In this document: positions 16,750-24,784 of the stretch, piece by piece | Layout of the letters: the number at the start of each line of letters is the position of its first letter | How positions within the stretch are numbered: the first letter of the stretch is position 1 | Origin: Bradyrhizobium sp. 132 | GTDB taxonomy: Bacteria > Pseudomonadota > Alphaproteobacteria > Rhizobiales > Xanthobacteraceae | NCBI RefSeq assembly: GCF_023074185.1 | Contig: NZ_JADPKY010000097.1 | Span: 1 to 64,000, forward strand | Length of the DNA stretch: 64,000 nucleotides | Direction: 5' to 3' | Notes under the pieces: model-generated | Seen by the model: only the letters and a program-made list of their open reading frames with translations | Told to the model about the DNA's origin: nothing | The model's database searches: none | Made by a program: the position numbers and the translations under genes

Positions 16750-18591
16750 CTATCTAATCATGGATGGCCCTTGGTCGGGTAGCGCGACGTCGATGACGCG
16801 GAATTGCACGCGCTCCGCGCCCTGGTAGCGATCGACCGACAATGATCCCGCGACATGCAATTGCTGGCCGCGATTGGCAACAAGCGCGTTGCCGAGCTTC
16901 TGTCCGATCGAACGGAACGCGATGCCGTTGACGATAGCACCGTCGCCCGACTTGAAGCGCAGCCTCAAATGCGCCTGTCCGACCTCGTCGGCATAGACGA
17001 GCTGATGCGCCGGCAGCGCCAGCACGGCTTCCGGATTGCCGCTGCCGAAGGGACCTGCACGGTTGAGCGTGGCGGCAAGCTCCGTCGTCACCGCGCGCGC
17101 GGAAACCGCGCCGTCGATGTAGAGCTCGTTGACGTGGCGGGCCTCGGCAACATCGCGTGCCAACGCATTCTCGAGGTAGGCACGGAATTCGGCGAGCTTC
17201 TCCTTCCGCAGCGTCACGCCCGCAGCCATCGCGTGGCCGCCGCCCTTGAGCAGAATACCATCGGTCACTGCCTGCCGAACCGCCTTGCCGATGTCGACGC
17301 CGGCGATCGAGCGACCCGAGCCGGTACCGATGCCGCCGGGCTCCAGCGCGATCGCGAAGGCGGGTCGCGAGAACTTCTCCTTCAACCGGGACGCGACAAG
17401 ACCGACCACGCCGGGATGCCAGCCTTCGGAGGCCGTGACGATGACGCCGAGTTTGTCCTCGAAGCCGATCGAGGCGAGTGCCTCGGCTTCGGCCTGCGCT
17501 TCGGCGCCCTGCTCGATGACGCGGCGCTCGCTGTTGAGGCGGTCAAGCTCGGTGGCGATCCGCGCGGCCTCGACGCTGTCACCTTCGAGCAAGAGCCGCA
17601 CGCCGAGGTCGGCGCGGCCGATGCGACCGCCAGCATTGATGCGCGGCCCCAGCATGAATCCGAGATGCCAAGCCTCCGGTGGGCCGTTGAGCCGCGACAC
17701 GTCCATCAGCGCGGTGTGGCCGACATGGTCGCGCCGCCGCATCGCGATCAGGCCCTTGGCGACGAAAGCGCGGTTGAGACCGATCAGCGGCGCGACGTCG
17801 GCAACCGTGCCGAGCGCGACGTGATGCAGCATGCCGAGCAGATCAGGCTCAGGCAGCCCCGCACTCCAGAAGCCGCGCCGGCGCAGCTCGCGATTGACCG
17901 CGACCAGCGTCACCAGCACGAGGCCAACGGCGGCGAGATGACCGAGGCCGGAGAGATCGTCGAGCCGGTTCGGATTGACCAGCGCATCGACCTCCGGAAG
18001 CACGTTGCCGGCCTGGTGGTGGTCGATCACGACAACGGACATGCCGAGACGTTTTGCCTCGGCGAGCGGCTCGATGCTGGTGGTGCCGCAATCGACGGTG
18101 ACGAGCAGCGTGGCGCCCTTCGCGGCCAGCCCGCGAACCGCTTCGACGTTGGGGCCGTAACCTTCAAAGATGCGGTCGGGAATGTGGATCAGCGGATCGA
18201 GACCGCAATGGCGCAGATGCCAGCTCAGCAGCGCCGCCGAGGTCGCACCGTCGACGTCATAGTCGCCGAAGATCGCAATCTTCTCGCCATTCGCGGCGGC
18301 ATCCGCGATCCGCTTCGCGGCGGCTTCCATCTCGGTCACCGTGAACGGATCCGGCATGAGCTTGCGGATGGTCGGATCGAGGAAATCGGCGACCGCATCG
18401 GTGTCGACGCCGCGGCCCGCCAGCACCCGCGCCAGCAGCTCGGGCAATTGGTGCTGCTGCACGATGGCGAGCGCCTTGGCCGCCCCGCGCGCGTCCAGCC
18501 GGTCGCGCCAGAGCTTGTCGGTGAGCGAGCGTGCCACTCCCAGGAACGCCTGGGGTGCTTCGACAGGCAAGGCGGTGGCGGGCGGCGTCAT
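16750..18591 (-). CDS. recJ: single-stranded-DNA-specific exonuclease RecJ
   Basis: A 613-residue 5'-3' ssDNA exonuclease of recombination and mismatch repair. DHH-phosphoesterase motifs are clear: DYDVDGATSAALL near 107, TVDCGTT, VVIDHHQ near 188, then the DHHA1 region with GGGHAMAAGVTLR near 455 and an OB domain at the C-terminus. Start taken at ATG 18591 (MTPPATALP); in-frame codons further upstream lack support. Length matches alphaproteobacterial RecJ. The downstream SDR may be cotranscribed. Confidence 0.95.
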   Translation of the reverse strand: MTPPATALPVEAPQAFLGVARSLTDKLWRDRLDARGAAKALAIVQQHQLPELLARVLAGRGVDTDAVADFLDPTIRKLMPDPFTVTEMEAAAKRIADAAANGEKIAIFGDYDVDGATSAALLSWHLRHCGLDPLIHIPDRIFEGYGPNVEAVRGLAAKGATLLVTVDCGTTSIEPLAEAKRLGMSVVVIDHHQAGNVLPEVDALVNPNRLDDLSGLGHLAAVGLVLVTLVAVNRELRRRGFWSAGLPEPDLLGMLHHVALGTVADVAPLIGLNRAFVAKGLIAMRRRDHVGHTALMDVSRLNGPPEAWHLGFMLGPRINAGGRIGRADLGVRLLLEGDSVEAARIATELDRLNSERRVIEQGAEAQAEAEALASIGFEDKLGVIVTASEGWHPGVVGLVASRLKEKFSRPAFAIALEPGGIGTGSGRSIAGVDIGKAVRQAVTDGILLKGGGHAMAAGVTLRKEKLAEFRAYLENALARDVAEARHVNELYIDGAVSARAVTTELAATLNRAGPFGSGNPEAVLALPAHQLVYADEVGQAHLRLRFKSGDGAIVNGIAFRSIGQKLGNALVANRGQQLHVAGSLSVDRYQGAERVQFRVIDVALPDQGPSMIR

Positions 18592-18870
18592 GAATAGCTG
18601 TCGGTTTGAGGAACCTGGGAGCCGGAGCCATCGCATCGCCCGGCCAGCGGGACGATTGACCCGGAATCGCCCGGGCTTGGCAATGTCTGCGCCGCACAAA
18701 GCGGTGGATTGCTGCTTTGCTACGCGGACTGACTATCATTTGAGCATTCCGCAAAACAGCAAATTAAGCAGGCGTTAGGCGGAATCTTCGAAAAAGACTC
18801 GTATTCGATCTGTCAGTGATTGTTCCGGGTTCGTTGCAGATCAGACCTCATTGCCAAGGGAAGTCCCCCG

Positions 18871-19947
18871 ATGTCTGCTGCGCTGGGTCTCAAAGCCAAG
18901 CCGATCGCGACCGAACCCGCCGACGATGATTCCGACATCTCCGCGCTGATCAACCGCCTCACGGCGGAGGTCAACCAGATCGCGGTCGACAAAACCAAGG
19001 CGATCCAGCAGATCACCAACCAGATGAAGATGCTGGCGCTGAACGCGCTGATCGAGAGCTCGCGCGCGGGTGCGCAGGGTGCGGGCTTCGCAGTGGTGGC
19101 GCAGGAGGTACGCGGCGTCGGCCAGCAGGTCGAGACCATCGCCCGCGAGCTCGAAAGTCAACTGACGAAACGCACCGGCGATCTCGTCGCCTCGATCGAC
19201 CGGATGAGCCAGCGCTCGCGTGGCGAGCGCATGGTCGATCTGTCGCTCAACGCCATCGAGCTGATCGACCGCAACCTCTATGAAAGGACCTGCGACGTGC
19301 GCTGGTGGGCGACCGATTCCGCCTTGGTCGATTGCGCGGCCTCGCCCGGCGCCGCTGCCGTGTCCCATGCCTCGCAGCGCCTCGGCGTGATCCTCGGTGC
19401 CTACACCGTCTATCTCGACCTCTGGCTCTGCGACCTCGACGGCGATGTCATCGCCAATGGCCGCGCCGACCGCTTTCGCGCCGTCGGCCAGAACGTCGCC
19501 CACACCAAATGGTTTCGCGAAGCGAAGACCTTGCGCTCCGGCGACGACTATGTCGCCGGCGACGTCGAGAACCAGCCGCTGCTCGGCAATGCGCAGGTCG
19601 CGACCTATTGCGCCAGCGTCCGCGCCGGCGGTCAGGCCAACGGCGCGCCGATCGGCGTGCTCGCCATACATTTCGACTGGGAGGCACAGGCCCGCTCCAT
19701 CGTGCAAGGCGTGCGCGTCGGCGACAGCGACAAGGCGCGCGTGCTGCTGGTCGATTCCAATCTTCGCATTATCGCCGCCTCGGACGGCCAGGGCATTTTG
19801 AGCGAACGTATCTCGCTCTCGCTCAACGGACAGCGGTCAGGCTTCTACCAGGATCGCTCCGGCGCGCTGGTCGCCTTCCACGCGACGCCCGGCTACGAGA
19901 CGTATCGGGGGCTCGGCTGGTACGGCGTGATCGTCTGCGGGGCGTAG
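18871..19947 (+). CDS. soluble methyl-accepting-chemotaxis-like protein with C-terminal sensor domain
   Basis: 358 residues, no signal peptide and no membrane segment. Residues 22-95 carry the MCP hairpin tip (MLALNALIESSRAGAQGAGFAVVAQEVRGV), the region that contacts CheA/CheW. Residues 110-350 resemble a Cache-like sensor (RWWATDSALVDC, YTVYLDLWLCDLDGDVIANGR, WYGVIVCGA). Order is the reverse of a standard chemoreceptor, and the signalling part is very short with no full methylation helices. Start ATG 18871 follows GGGAAG. Likely a cytosolic signalling adaptor; partner unknown. Confidence 0.78.
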   Translation: MSAALGLKAKPIATEPADDDSDISALINRLTAEVNQIAVDKTKAIQQITNQMKMLALNALIESSRAGAQGAGFAVVAQEVRGVGQQVETIARELESQLTKRTGDLVASIDRMSQRSRGERMVDLSLNAIELIDRNLYERTCDVRWWATDSALVDCAASPGAAAVSHASQRLGVILGAYTVYLDLWLCDLDGDVIANGRADRFRAVGQNVAHTKWFREAKTLRSGDDYVAGDVENQPLLGNAQVATYCASVRAGGQANGAPIGVLAIHFDWEAQARSIVQGVRVGDSDKARVLLVDSNLRIIAASDGQGILSERISLSLNGQRSGFYQDRSGALVAFHATPGYETYRGLGWYGVIVCGA

Positions 19948-20119
19948 TGCCGATCGGTCAAGCCGACGACGGTCCGGCTCGCCTGCCAGACAAAAAACCG
20001 GAAAACAACCCCATGCAAAGTAGCGCAGGGTGCAGGCATGATGCATGCTCACGCTGCATAAGCGTTTGACACGTCAGGCAGAACGATGGCAGCTGCGCAT
20101 CGCCCGCGAGGTGCGGCGA

Positions 20120-20635
20120 TCATATGCCTTCATCAGTTGAAGTGACCGATGCATGGATCACGACACCATGCTGCTCGGCGATCGTCGCGACGGCCTGGAC
20201 AGGCGGCATGCCTCCGCTGCGTCGTCCAAGCTCGTCGAAGGCGGCAAACATGCGATCGAGACCGGCGCCCGGCATCGCGAACACCAGCAGGCGCGCCGTA
20301 TCCGTGCCGACATTGCGATAGCCGTGACGCCGATGGCGCGGAGCGAAAAGAAATGCACCGGTGCCAAGACGCAACGGACCGGTCGCACCTTCGATGTCCA
20401 TAACCACCTCGCCGCTCAGCACATAGAATGCCTCGTCCTCGCGGCTGTGCGTATGCGCTGGCGCCCCGCGACCCGGCGGCACGATCGATTCCCACACGGA
20501 GAATTGTTGGCCGGTATCGCTCGCCATCGCCTTGTAGCTATGCGTCACACCGAGCACGTCGAGCGTGGGTCCGCTCCCCGGCGCCCGGAACAACGCGCTC
20601 AATGACGGATAATTGCGAGTTGCATCGCTGCTCAT
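20120..20635 (-). CDS. cupin domain protein, 171 aa
   Basis: A single-domain cupin with HTHSREDEAFYVLSGEVVMDIEG giving the His-x-His...Glu metal site, and a second motif PRHRRHGYRNVGTD. ATG 20635 with GGAGGGA upstream; the longer frame upstream is not supported. No signal peptide, so cytoplasmic. Substrate unknown; related proteins are quercetin-dioxygenase-like or regulatory cupins. It is divergent from the GAF-cyclase gene across 251 bases. Confidence 0.82.
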   Translation of the reverse strand: MSSDATRNYPSLSALFRAPGSGPTLDVLGVTHSYKAMASDTGQQFSVWESIVPPGRGAPAHTHSREDEAFYVLSGEVVMDIEGATGPLRLGTGAFLFAPRHRRHGYRNVGTDTARLLVFAMPGAGLDRMFAAFDELGRRSGGMPPVQAVATIAEQHGVVIHASVTSTDEGI

Positions 20636-20886
20636 GGCAGTTCCCTCCAAGGATCGGGTTGCGATGCGCTGTCTTCCAGCGAAAACGAACCCGCCCGACG
20701 CCATAACGTTCCGCACCCGAAGATGGGCTTCGCCCACCGATATCGCGCAGCGGCGGAACCGGCGTATCCCCTGCTGGAACGACACTTGCCGCAACTCCAG
20801 CGCTTCCCAAATGAACGGGTGGTCGCACCGCTTGAATTCCGAAAAAGCGGGAGGCCCGTCTCAGGATCTCCTCCGAGGAGACCAAC

Positions 20887-22176
20887 ATGCCGTCACCGGC
20901 GCCCACAAACGAAACAGAACGGCTCGCCGCCCTGCGCGCACTCGACATCATCGACAGTGCGCCGGAGGCCGCTTACGACGAAATTACCGAGCTTGCGGCG
21001 CAACTCTGCGGCTGCCCGATCTCCTATATCAGCTTCATCGATGACGACCGGCGGTGGCTCAAGGCGAGATATGGCCTGCCGGCCGAAGTCACCGACGCAC
21101 CACGCGAGAGCGCCATCTGCGCAACGACAATTTGCGGCGCCGAACTGCTCGTCATTCCCGACTTGAAACAGGATCCGCGATTTCAGAACAGTCCGATGGT
21201 CGCGCTAAGGCCATCCTGCCGGTTCTATTGCGGCATGCCGCTGATTACCGATGAAGGCTATGCGCTCGGAACGCTCTGTGTGATGGACTTCGAGCCGCGG
21301 CAGCTGTCCTTCGAGCAGACGGAAGCGCTGCGAATGCTTTCGCATCAGGTGCTGGCGCAACTGGAGCTCCGCCGCAAGCTGCTCGAGTACGGCCAGACCA
21401 TCAGGGAGCTCGAGCAGGCACGACTGGAGGCCGCTGCTGAGCGCGCGCGTGCTGAAGCCCTGCTGCGCAATGTCCTGCCGACGCCGATCGCCGACGAACT
21501 CAAGCGCAGCGGCAGGGTCCAGCCCAGATACACGCGATCGGCGACCATCCTGTTCGCAGATATTCAGGGCTTTACGCTGCTGGCCGAACGGACCGAGCCG
21601 GCCCGGCTCATCAATCTCCTCGATGAGTATTTCTCGACCCTGGACGAAATCGGCGCCCGATATGGTCTGGAGAAGGTCAAGACCATAGGCGACGCCTACA
21701 TGGCGGTGGCCGGCGTGCTATCGCCCGGCCGGCGGCACTCGATTGATGTTTGCCTGGCGGCGCTGCAGATGCGCGCCCGGCTTGATCGCCTGAAGGCGCA
21801 ATACGAAGCAGTTGGCGAACATGGCCCGCAACTGCGCATTGGTATCCATACCGGGCCCGTCATTTCTGGCGTCGTCGGCCTGCGCAGGATGACCTTCGAC
21901 ATCTGGGGCGATGCGGTCAACACCGCATGGTTCATGGAAGCGTCTGGAGTCGCAGGACGGATCAACGTGTCGGAAACCGTGGCCGGACATGTCCACGGGC
22001 TGTTCGCGCTGGAGTCACGCGGCGCTGTCGAAGCCAAGCACGAACGCGCCCATCAGATGTTCTTCCTCAATGGCTTGAAGACGGAGTATTCGCGCGATGG
22101 CGACGGCCATTTGCCGAATGACCAGTTTCTTGCCGAGTATCACCGTATCGGCGGTTCCCGGTTGGCGCCGGATTGA
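20887..22176 (+). CDS. GAF domain-containing class III adenylate/guanylate cyclase homologue
   Basis: 429 residues: GAF domain about 10-165 (ISYISFIDDDRRWLKARYGL, GTLCVMDFEPR), a short coiled coil 165-195, and a class III cyclase domain 215-375. Metal-binding Asp225 and Asp269, and adenine-selecting Lys265 and Asp338, are present, which points to cAMP. Asn345 is present, but the transition-state Arg expected at 349 is Phe (NTAWF instead of NTASR), so activity is in doubt. ATG 20887 follows GAGGAG. No membrane segment; soluble sensor of an unknown ligand. Confidence 0.88.
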   Translation: MPSPAPTNETERLAALRALDIIDSAPEAAYDEITELAAQLCGCPISYISFIDDDRRWLKARYGLPAEVTDAPRESAICATTICGAELLVIPDLKQDPRFQNSPMVALRPSCRFYCGMPLITDEGYALGTLCVMDFEPRQLSFEQTEALRMLSHQVLAQLELRRKLLEYGQTIRELEQARLEAAAERARAEALLRNVLPTPIADELKRSGRVQPRYTRSATILFADIQGFTLLAERTEPARLINLLDEYFSTLDEIGARYGLEKVKTIGDAYMAVAGVLSPGRRHSIDVCLAALQMRARLDRLKAQYEAVGEHGPQLRIGIHTGPVISGVVGLRRMTFDIWGDAVNTAWFMEASGVAGRINVSETVAGHVHGLFALESRGAVEAKHERAHQMFFLNGLKTEYSRDGDGHLPNDQFLAEYHRIGGSRLAPD

Positions 22177-22547
22177 CGGGAGCGCGCATGGTCCGTCTGA
22201 CACGTGGGGCAAAACAGCGGCAACCTGAGATTGTCGTGCAGTCCGCAAACGCGGCCGTTCACCTCGTCTAAAGTCAGGCGCCTGCGTGGACACCCCGACG
22301 ATGCGACGCTTATGTGCGCTTCTCCGCGAGGTGGGCTGACGTCGCCAAAAGGGGAACAATCCCTTACCAATTGTCGTATCGCGACGAAATCTCTGGAGCA
22401 TTTTCCGGCAAGGCAGGCCCGTTACAGGCAAGAGCTTGCCCCATTGCTCGGGTAAGAGTCGCTTCGCATTGCGTTCATCGACGTGAGAGCGTGAGTACCC
22501 GTTGGCTTTGACCATCCCACACTCGCAAAATACCGAGGAGACATGCC
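22177..22547. other. intergenic region, nothing recognised
   Basis: 371 bases between the cyclase and the NmrA-like gene. Several short frames are open but none has a credible start, composition or family. It probably contains the promoter of the downstream gene; no clear boxes were identified. Confidence 0.5.
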
Positions 22548-23291
22548 ATGAAGATCGTCGTGATCGGCGGGACCGGATTGATCGGATCCAAGCTCGTAGC
22601 GAAGCTCAAGCAGCAGGGCCACGAGGCCGTGGCAGCTTCGCCGAAATCAGGCGTGAACGCCGTGACCGGGGAAGGCCTCGCAGCAGTGCTGGCGGGCGCG
22701 GATGTCGTCGTTGACGTCGCTAACGCGCCGTCGTGGGAGCCTGCCGCCGTGCTGGAATTCTTCGAGCGTTCGAGCAAGAACCTCGCCGCGACCGAGGCGG
22801 CCGCCGCCGTGAAGCATCACGTGGCGCTCTCGATCGTGGGAACCGATCGATCGCCCGACATCGCCTATTTTCGTGCAAAACTCGCGCAGGAGACCATCGT
22901 CAAGGCATCTCCGGTGCCCTACTCGATCGTCCGCGCCACCCAGTTCTTCGAATTCCTCGGCGCCATCGGCGATATGGGTGCGACCGAGGACCGGATTGTC
23001 GTTCCATCGGCGTTGTTTCAGCCGATCGCGGCCGAGGACGTCGCCGATCGCCTCGTGGAGGTCGCGATGGGCGAGCCGCTCAACGGCACGATCGATATCG
23101 CAGGGCCCGAGAAGGCTCCTTTCAATGAATTTATCGCACGGCGCCTGAAGGCGTCTGGCGACGCCCGACCTGTGGTGGGAGATCCAAAAGCAACCTATTA
23201 CGGCGCTCCCATCGACGACAAATCGCTGAACCCGCTCGGCGAGGCGCGGCTCGGAAAAATGCCGCTCGCGAAATGGCTCGAGACGCTCTGA
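22548..23291 (+). CDS. NmrA/SDR-a type NAD(P)H-binding protein
   Basis: 247 residues with an N-terminal Rossmann motif VVIGGTGLIGSKL and no catalytic YxxxK in the classical position, which fits the atypical SDR (NmrA/YwnB-like) group of redox-sensing or quinone-type reductases. VPYSIVRATQFFEFL near 123 is typical of the group. ATG 22548 follows GAGGAG. It is 51 bases upstream of a secreted cupin on the same strand, probably one transcript. Confidence 0.85.
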   Translation: MKIVVIGGTGLIGSKLVAKLKQQGHEAVAASPKSGVNAVTGEGLAAVLAGADVVVDVANAPSWEPAAVLEFFERSSKNLAATEAAAAVKHHVALSIVGTDRSPDIAYFRAKLAQETIVKASPVPYSIVRATQFFEFLGAIGDMGATEDRIVVPSALFQPIAAEDVADRLVEVAMGEPLNGTIDIAGPEKAPFNEFIARRLKASGDARPVVGDPKATYYGAPIDDKSLNPLGEARLGKMPLAKWLETL

Positions 23292-23342
23292 AGACTCGCA
23301 AGTCCCACAGATCACGACAGAAACGGCAATAAAGGGAATCCC

Positions 23343-23759
23343 ATGCGCAGATTGCTGATCGCAACCGCGATTTATACCGCATCTCTCCTGACGGCACACG
23401 CCGCCGAGACCGCTACGCCATCGGCCAAAGTGACGGTCGTGTTCGATCAGGCGCTGCCGAATGTCCCCGGCAAGAGCATGAAGGGCGTGCTGGTCGAATA
23501 CGGCCCTGGAGGCTCCTCGCCGGCCCACATGCACCCGCGCTCCGCATTCATCTATGCCACCATCCTGGAAGGAGCGATCCGCAGTCAGGTCAATGACGAG
23601 CCTGCCAAGGTTTATCACAAGGGAGAGAACTTTTCCGAAAGGCCCGGCGACCGCCATGCCGTCAGCGCCAACGCCAGCGACACCGAGCCTGCGAAGCTGC
23701 TGGCGGTCTTTGTGGTGGATACAGCGGACAAGGAGCTCGTGACGCCTGTCGCGAAGTAA
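23343..23759 (+). CDS. secreted cupin-domain protein
   Basis: 138 residues. Signal peptide 1-20 ending THAA/AHAA, then one cupin: LPNVPGKSMKGVLVEYGPGGSSPAHMHPRSAFIYATILEGAIRSQV, with His-x-His metal ligands, and RPGDRHAVSANAS. It is paralogous to the cupin at 11157-11660, sharing LPNVPGK, YGPGG, GAIRSQ/GEIRSQ and VSANAS..TEPA. ATG 23343 with AAGGGA. Likely periplasmic; substrate unknown. Confidence 0.82.
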   Translation: MRRLLIATAIYTASLLTAHAAETATPSAKVTVVFDQALPNVPGKSMKGVLVEYGPGGSSPAHMHPRSAFIYATILEGAIRSQVNDEPAKVYHKGENFSERPGDRHAVSANASDTEPAKLLAVFVVDTADKELVTPVAK

Positions 23760-23779
23760 CGCCAGGTCAGCGCGTGCAA

Positions 23780-24784
23780 TCAGGCAGCACGCGGCGCGGC
23801 CATCTCCGCCGCGAGCAGCACCGCGGCGCGACTGGCGCCGATCGACGCGGTGCCCTGGCCTGCGATGTCGTAGGCAGTGCCATGCGCCGGTGTGCAGATC
23901 GGGAACGGAAAGCCGCCGAGCAACGTCACGCCGCGATCGAAACCCATCAGCTTCATCGCGATCTGGCCCTGGTCGTGATACATCGTCAGCACCGCATCGA
24001 AGGCGCCGCCCTTGGCGCGCAGGAATACGGTGTCGGCGGGAAACGGTCCCTCCACGGCGATGCCATCCCGCTGCCCGGCTGCGACGACCGGCGCAATAAC
24101 ATCGATCTCCTCACGGCCGAAATTGCCTCCGTCGCCGGCATGCGGATTGAGCCCGGCGACCGCGATGCGCGGCCGCGCGAAGCCCGCATTGCGCATGCAG
24201 GAATCGGTCAGCTTGAGCGCGCGATGGATGCGTTCGCTGGACAGTCGCGCGGCGACATCCTTGAGGGGGATGTGGGACGTCACGCGTGCGTTCCAGATCC
24301 GGTCCAGCACATTGAATTCGCTTGCAGGGGTTTTGAGTCCGACCACTTCCGCGGAGAACGCGATCTCGTCGTCATACTCGGCGCGGGCGAGCCGCATCGC
24401 CTGCTTGTTGAACGGGGTGAAGCAAACGGCATCGACGCGGTTGTCGCGGCCGAGTTCGAGCGCGTGCTTGTAGTTGGCAAGCGCGAACCTGCCGCCGGCA
24501 AGGCTGGCAACTCCCCGCTGGACGTCGTTGGGATCGAGGTGGCCGAGATCGACGAACAGCGTCTCGCCCTTCGCTGCGCGGAAGTCGGCTCCCTGCTCCA
24601 TTGTCTTCAGCTCGGGCTTGACGCCGGCAATGCGCGCGCCCTGGTCGAAGATGCGGCGGTCACCGACCACGACGATCCGGCTGCAGGCGCGGATATCGTC
24701 CTGCACCACGAGCCTTGCAGTCAGCTCCGGGCTGATGCCGGCGGGATCTCCCATTGCCAGTGCAATGAGCGGCTTTGCGGTCAT
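23780..24784 (-). CDS. PdxA family 4-phosphohydroxy-threonine dehydrogenase-like protein
   Basis: 334 residues with MGDPAGISPEL at the N-terminus, the metal-binding His in HIPLKD, GLNPHAGDGG and the C-terminal HDQGQIAMK and TPAHGTAYDIAG motifs of the PdxA family (NAD-dependent decarboxylating dehydrogenase). It is the last gene of a transporter/CoA operon, overlapping tctA by four bases (ATGA). That context suggests a catabolic PdxA2- or TphB-like role rather than pyridoxal biosynthesis (inference). Start ATG 24784. Confidence 0.88.
   Translation of the reverse strand: MTAKPLIALAMGDPAGISPELTARLVVQDDIRACSRIVVVGDRRIFDQGARIAGVKPELKTMEQGADFRAAKGETLFVDLGHLDPNDVQRGVASLAGGRFALANYKHALELGRDNRVDAVCFTPFNKQAMRLARAEYDDEIAFSAEVVGLKTPASEFNVLDRIWNARVTSHIPLKDVAARLSSERIHRALKLTDSCMRNAGFARPRIAVAGLNPHAGDGGNFGREEIDVIAPVVAAGQRDGIAVEGPFPADTVFLRAKGGAFDAVLTMYHDQGQIAMKLMGFDRGVTLLGGFPFPICTPAHGTAYDIAGQGTASIGASRAAVLLAAEMAAPRAA

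Noticed and set aside
16855..18597. A 580-codon open frame on the plus strand over recJ
   Set aside because: It is the antisense shadow of recJ, favoured by GC-rich codons, with composition rich in Arg/His/Asp and no family pattern.
22204..22455. Short frames in the cyclase to NmrA-like gap
   Set aside because: No credible start, composition or conservation clue; treated as noncoding.
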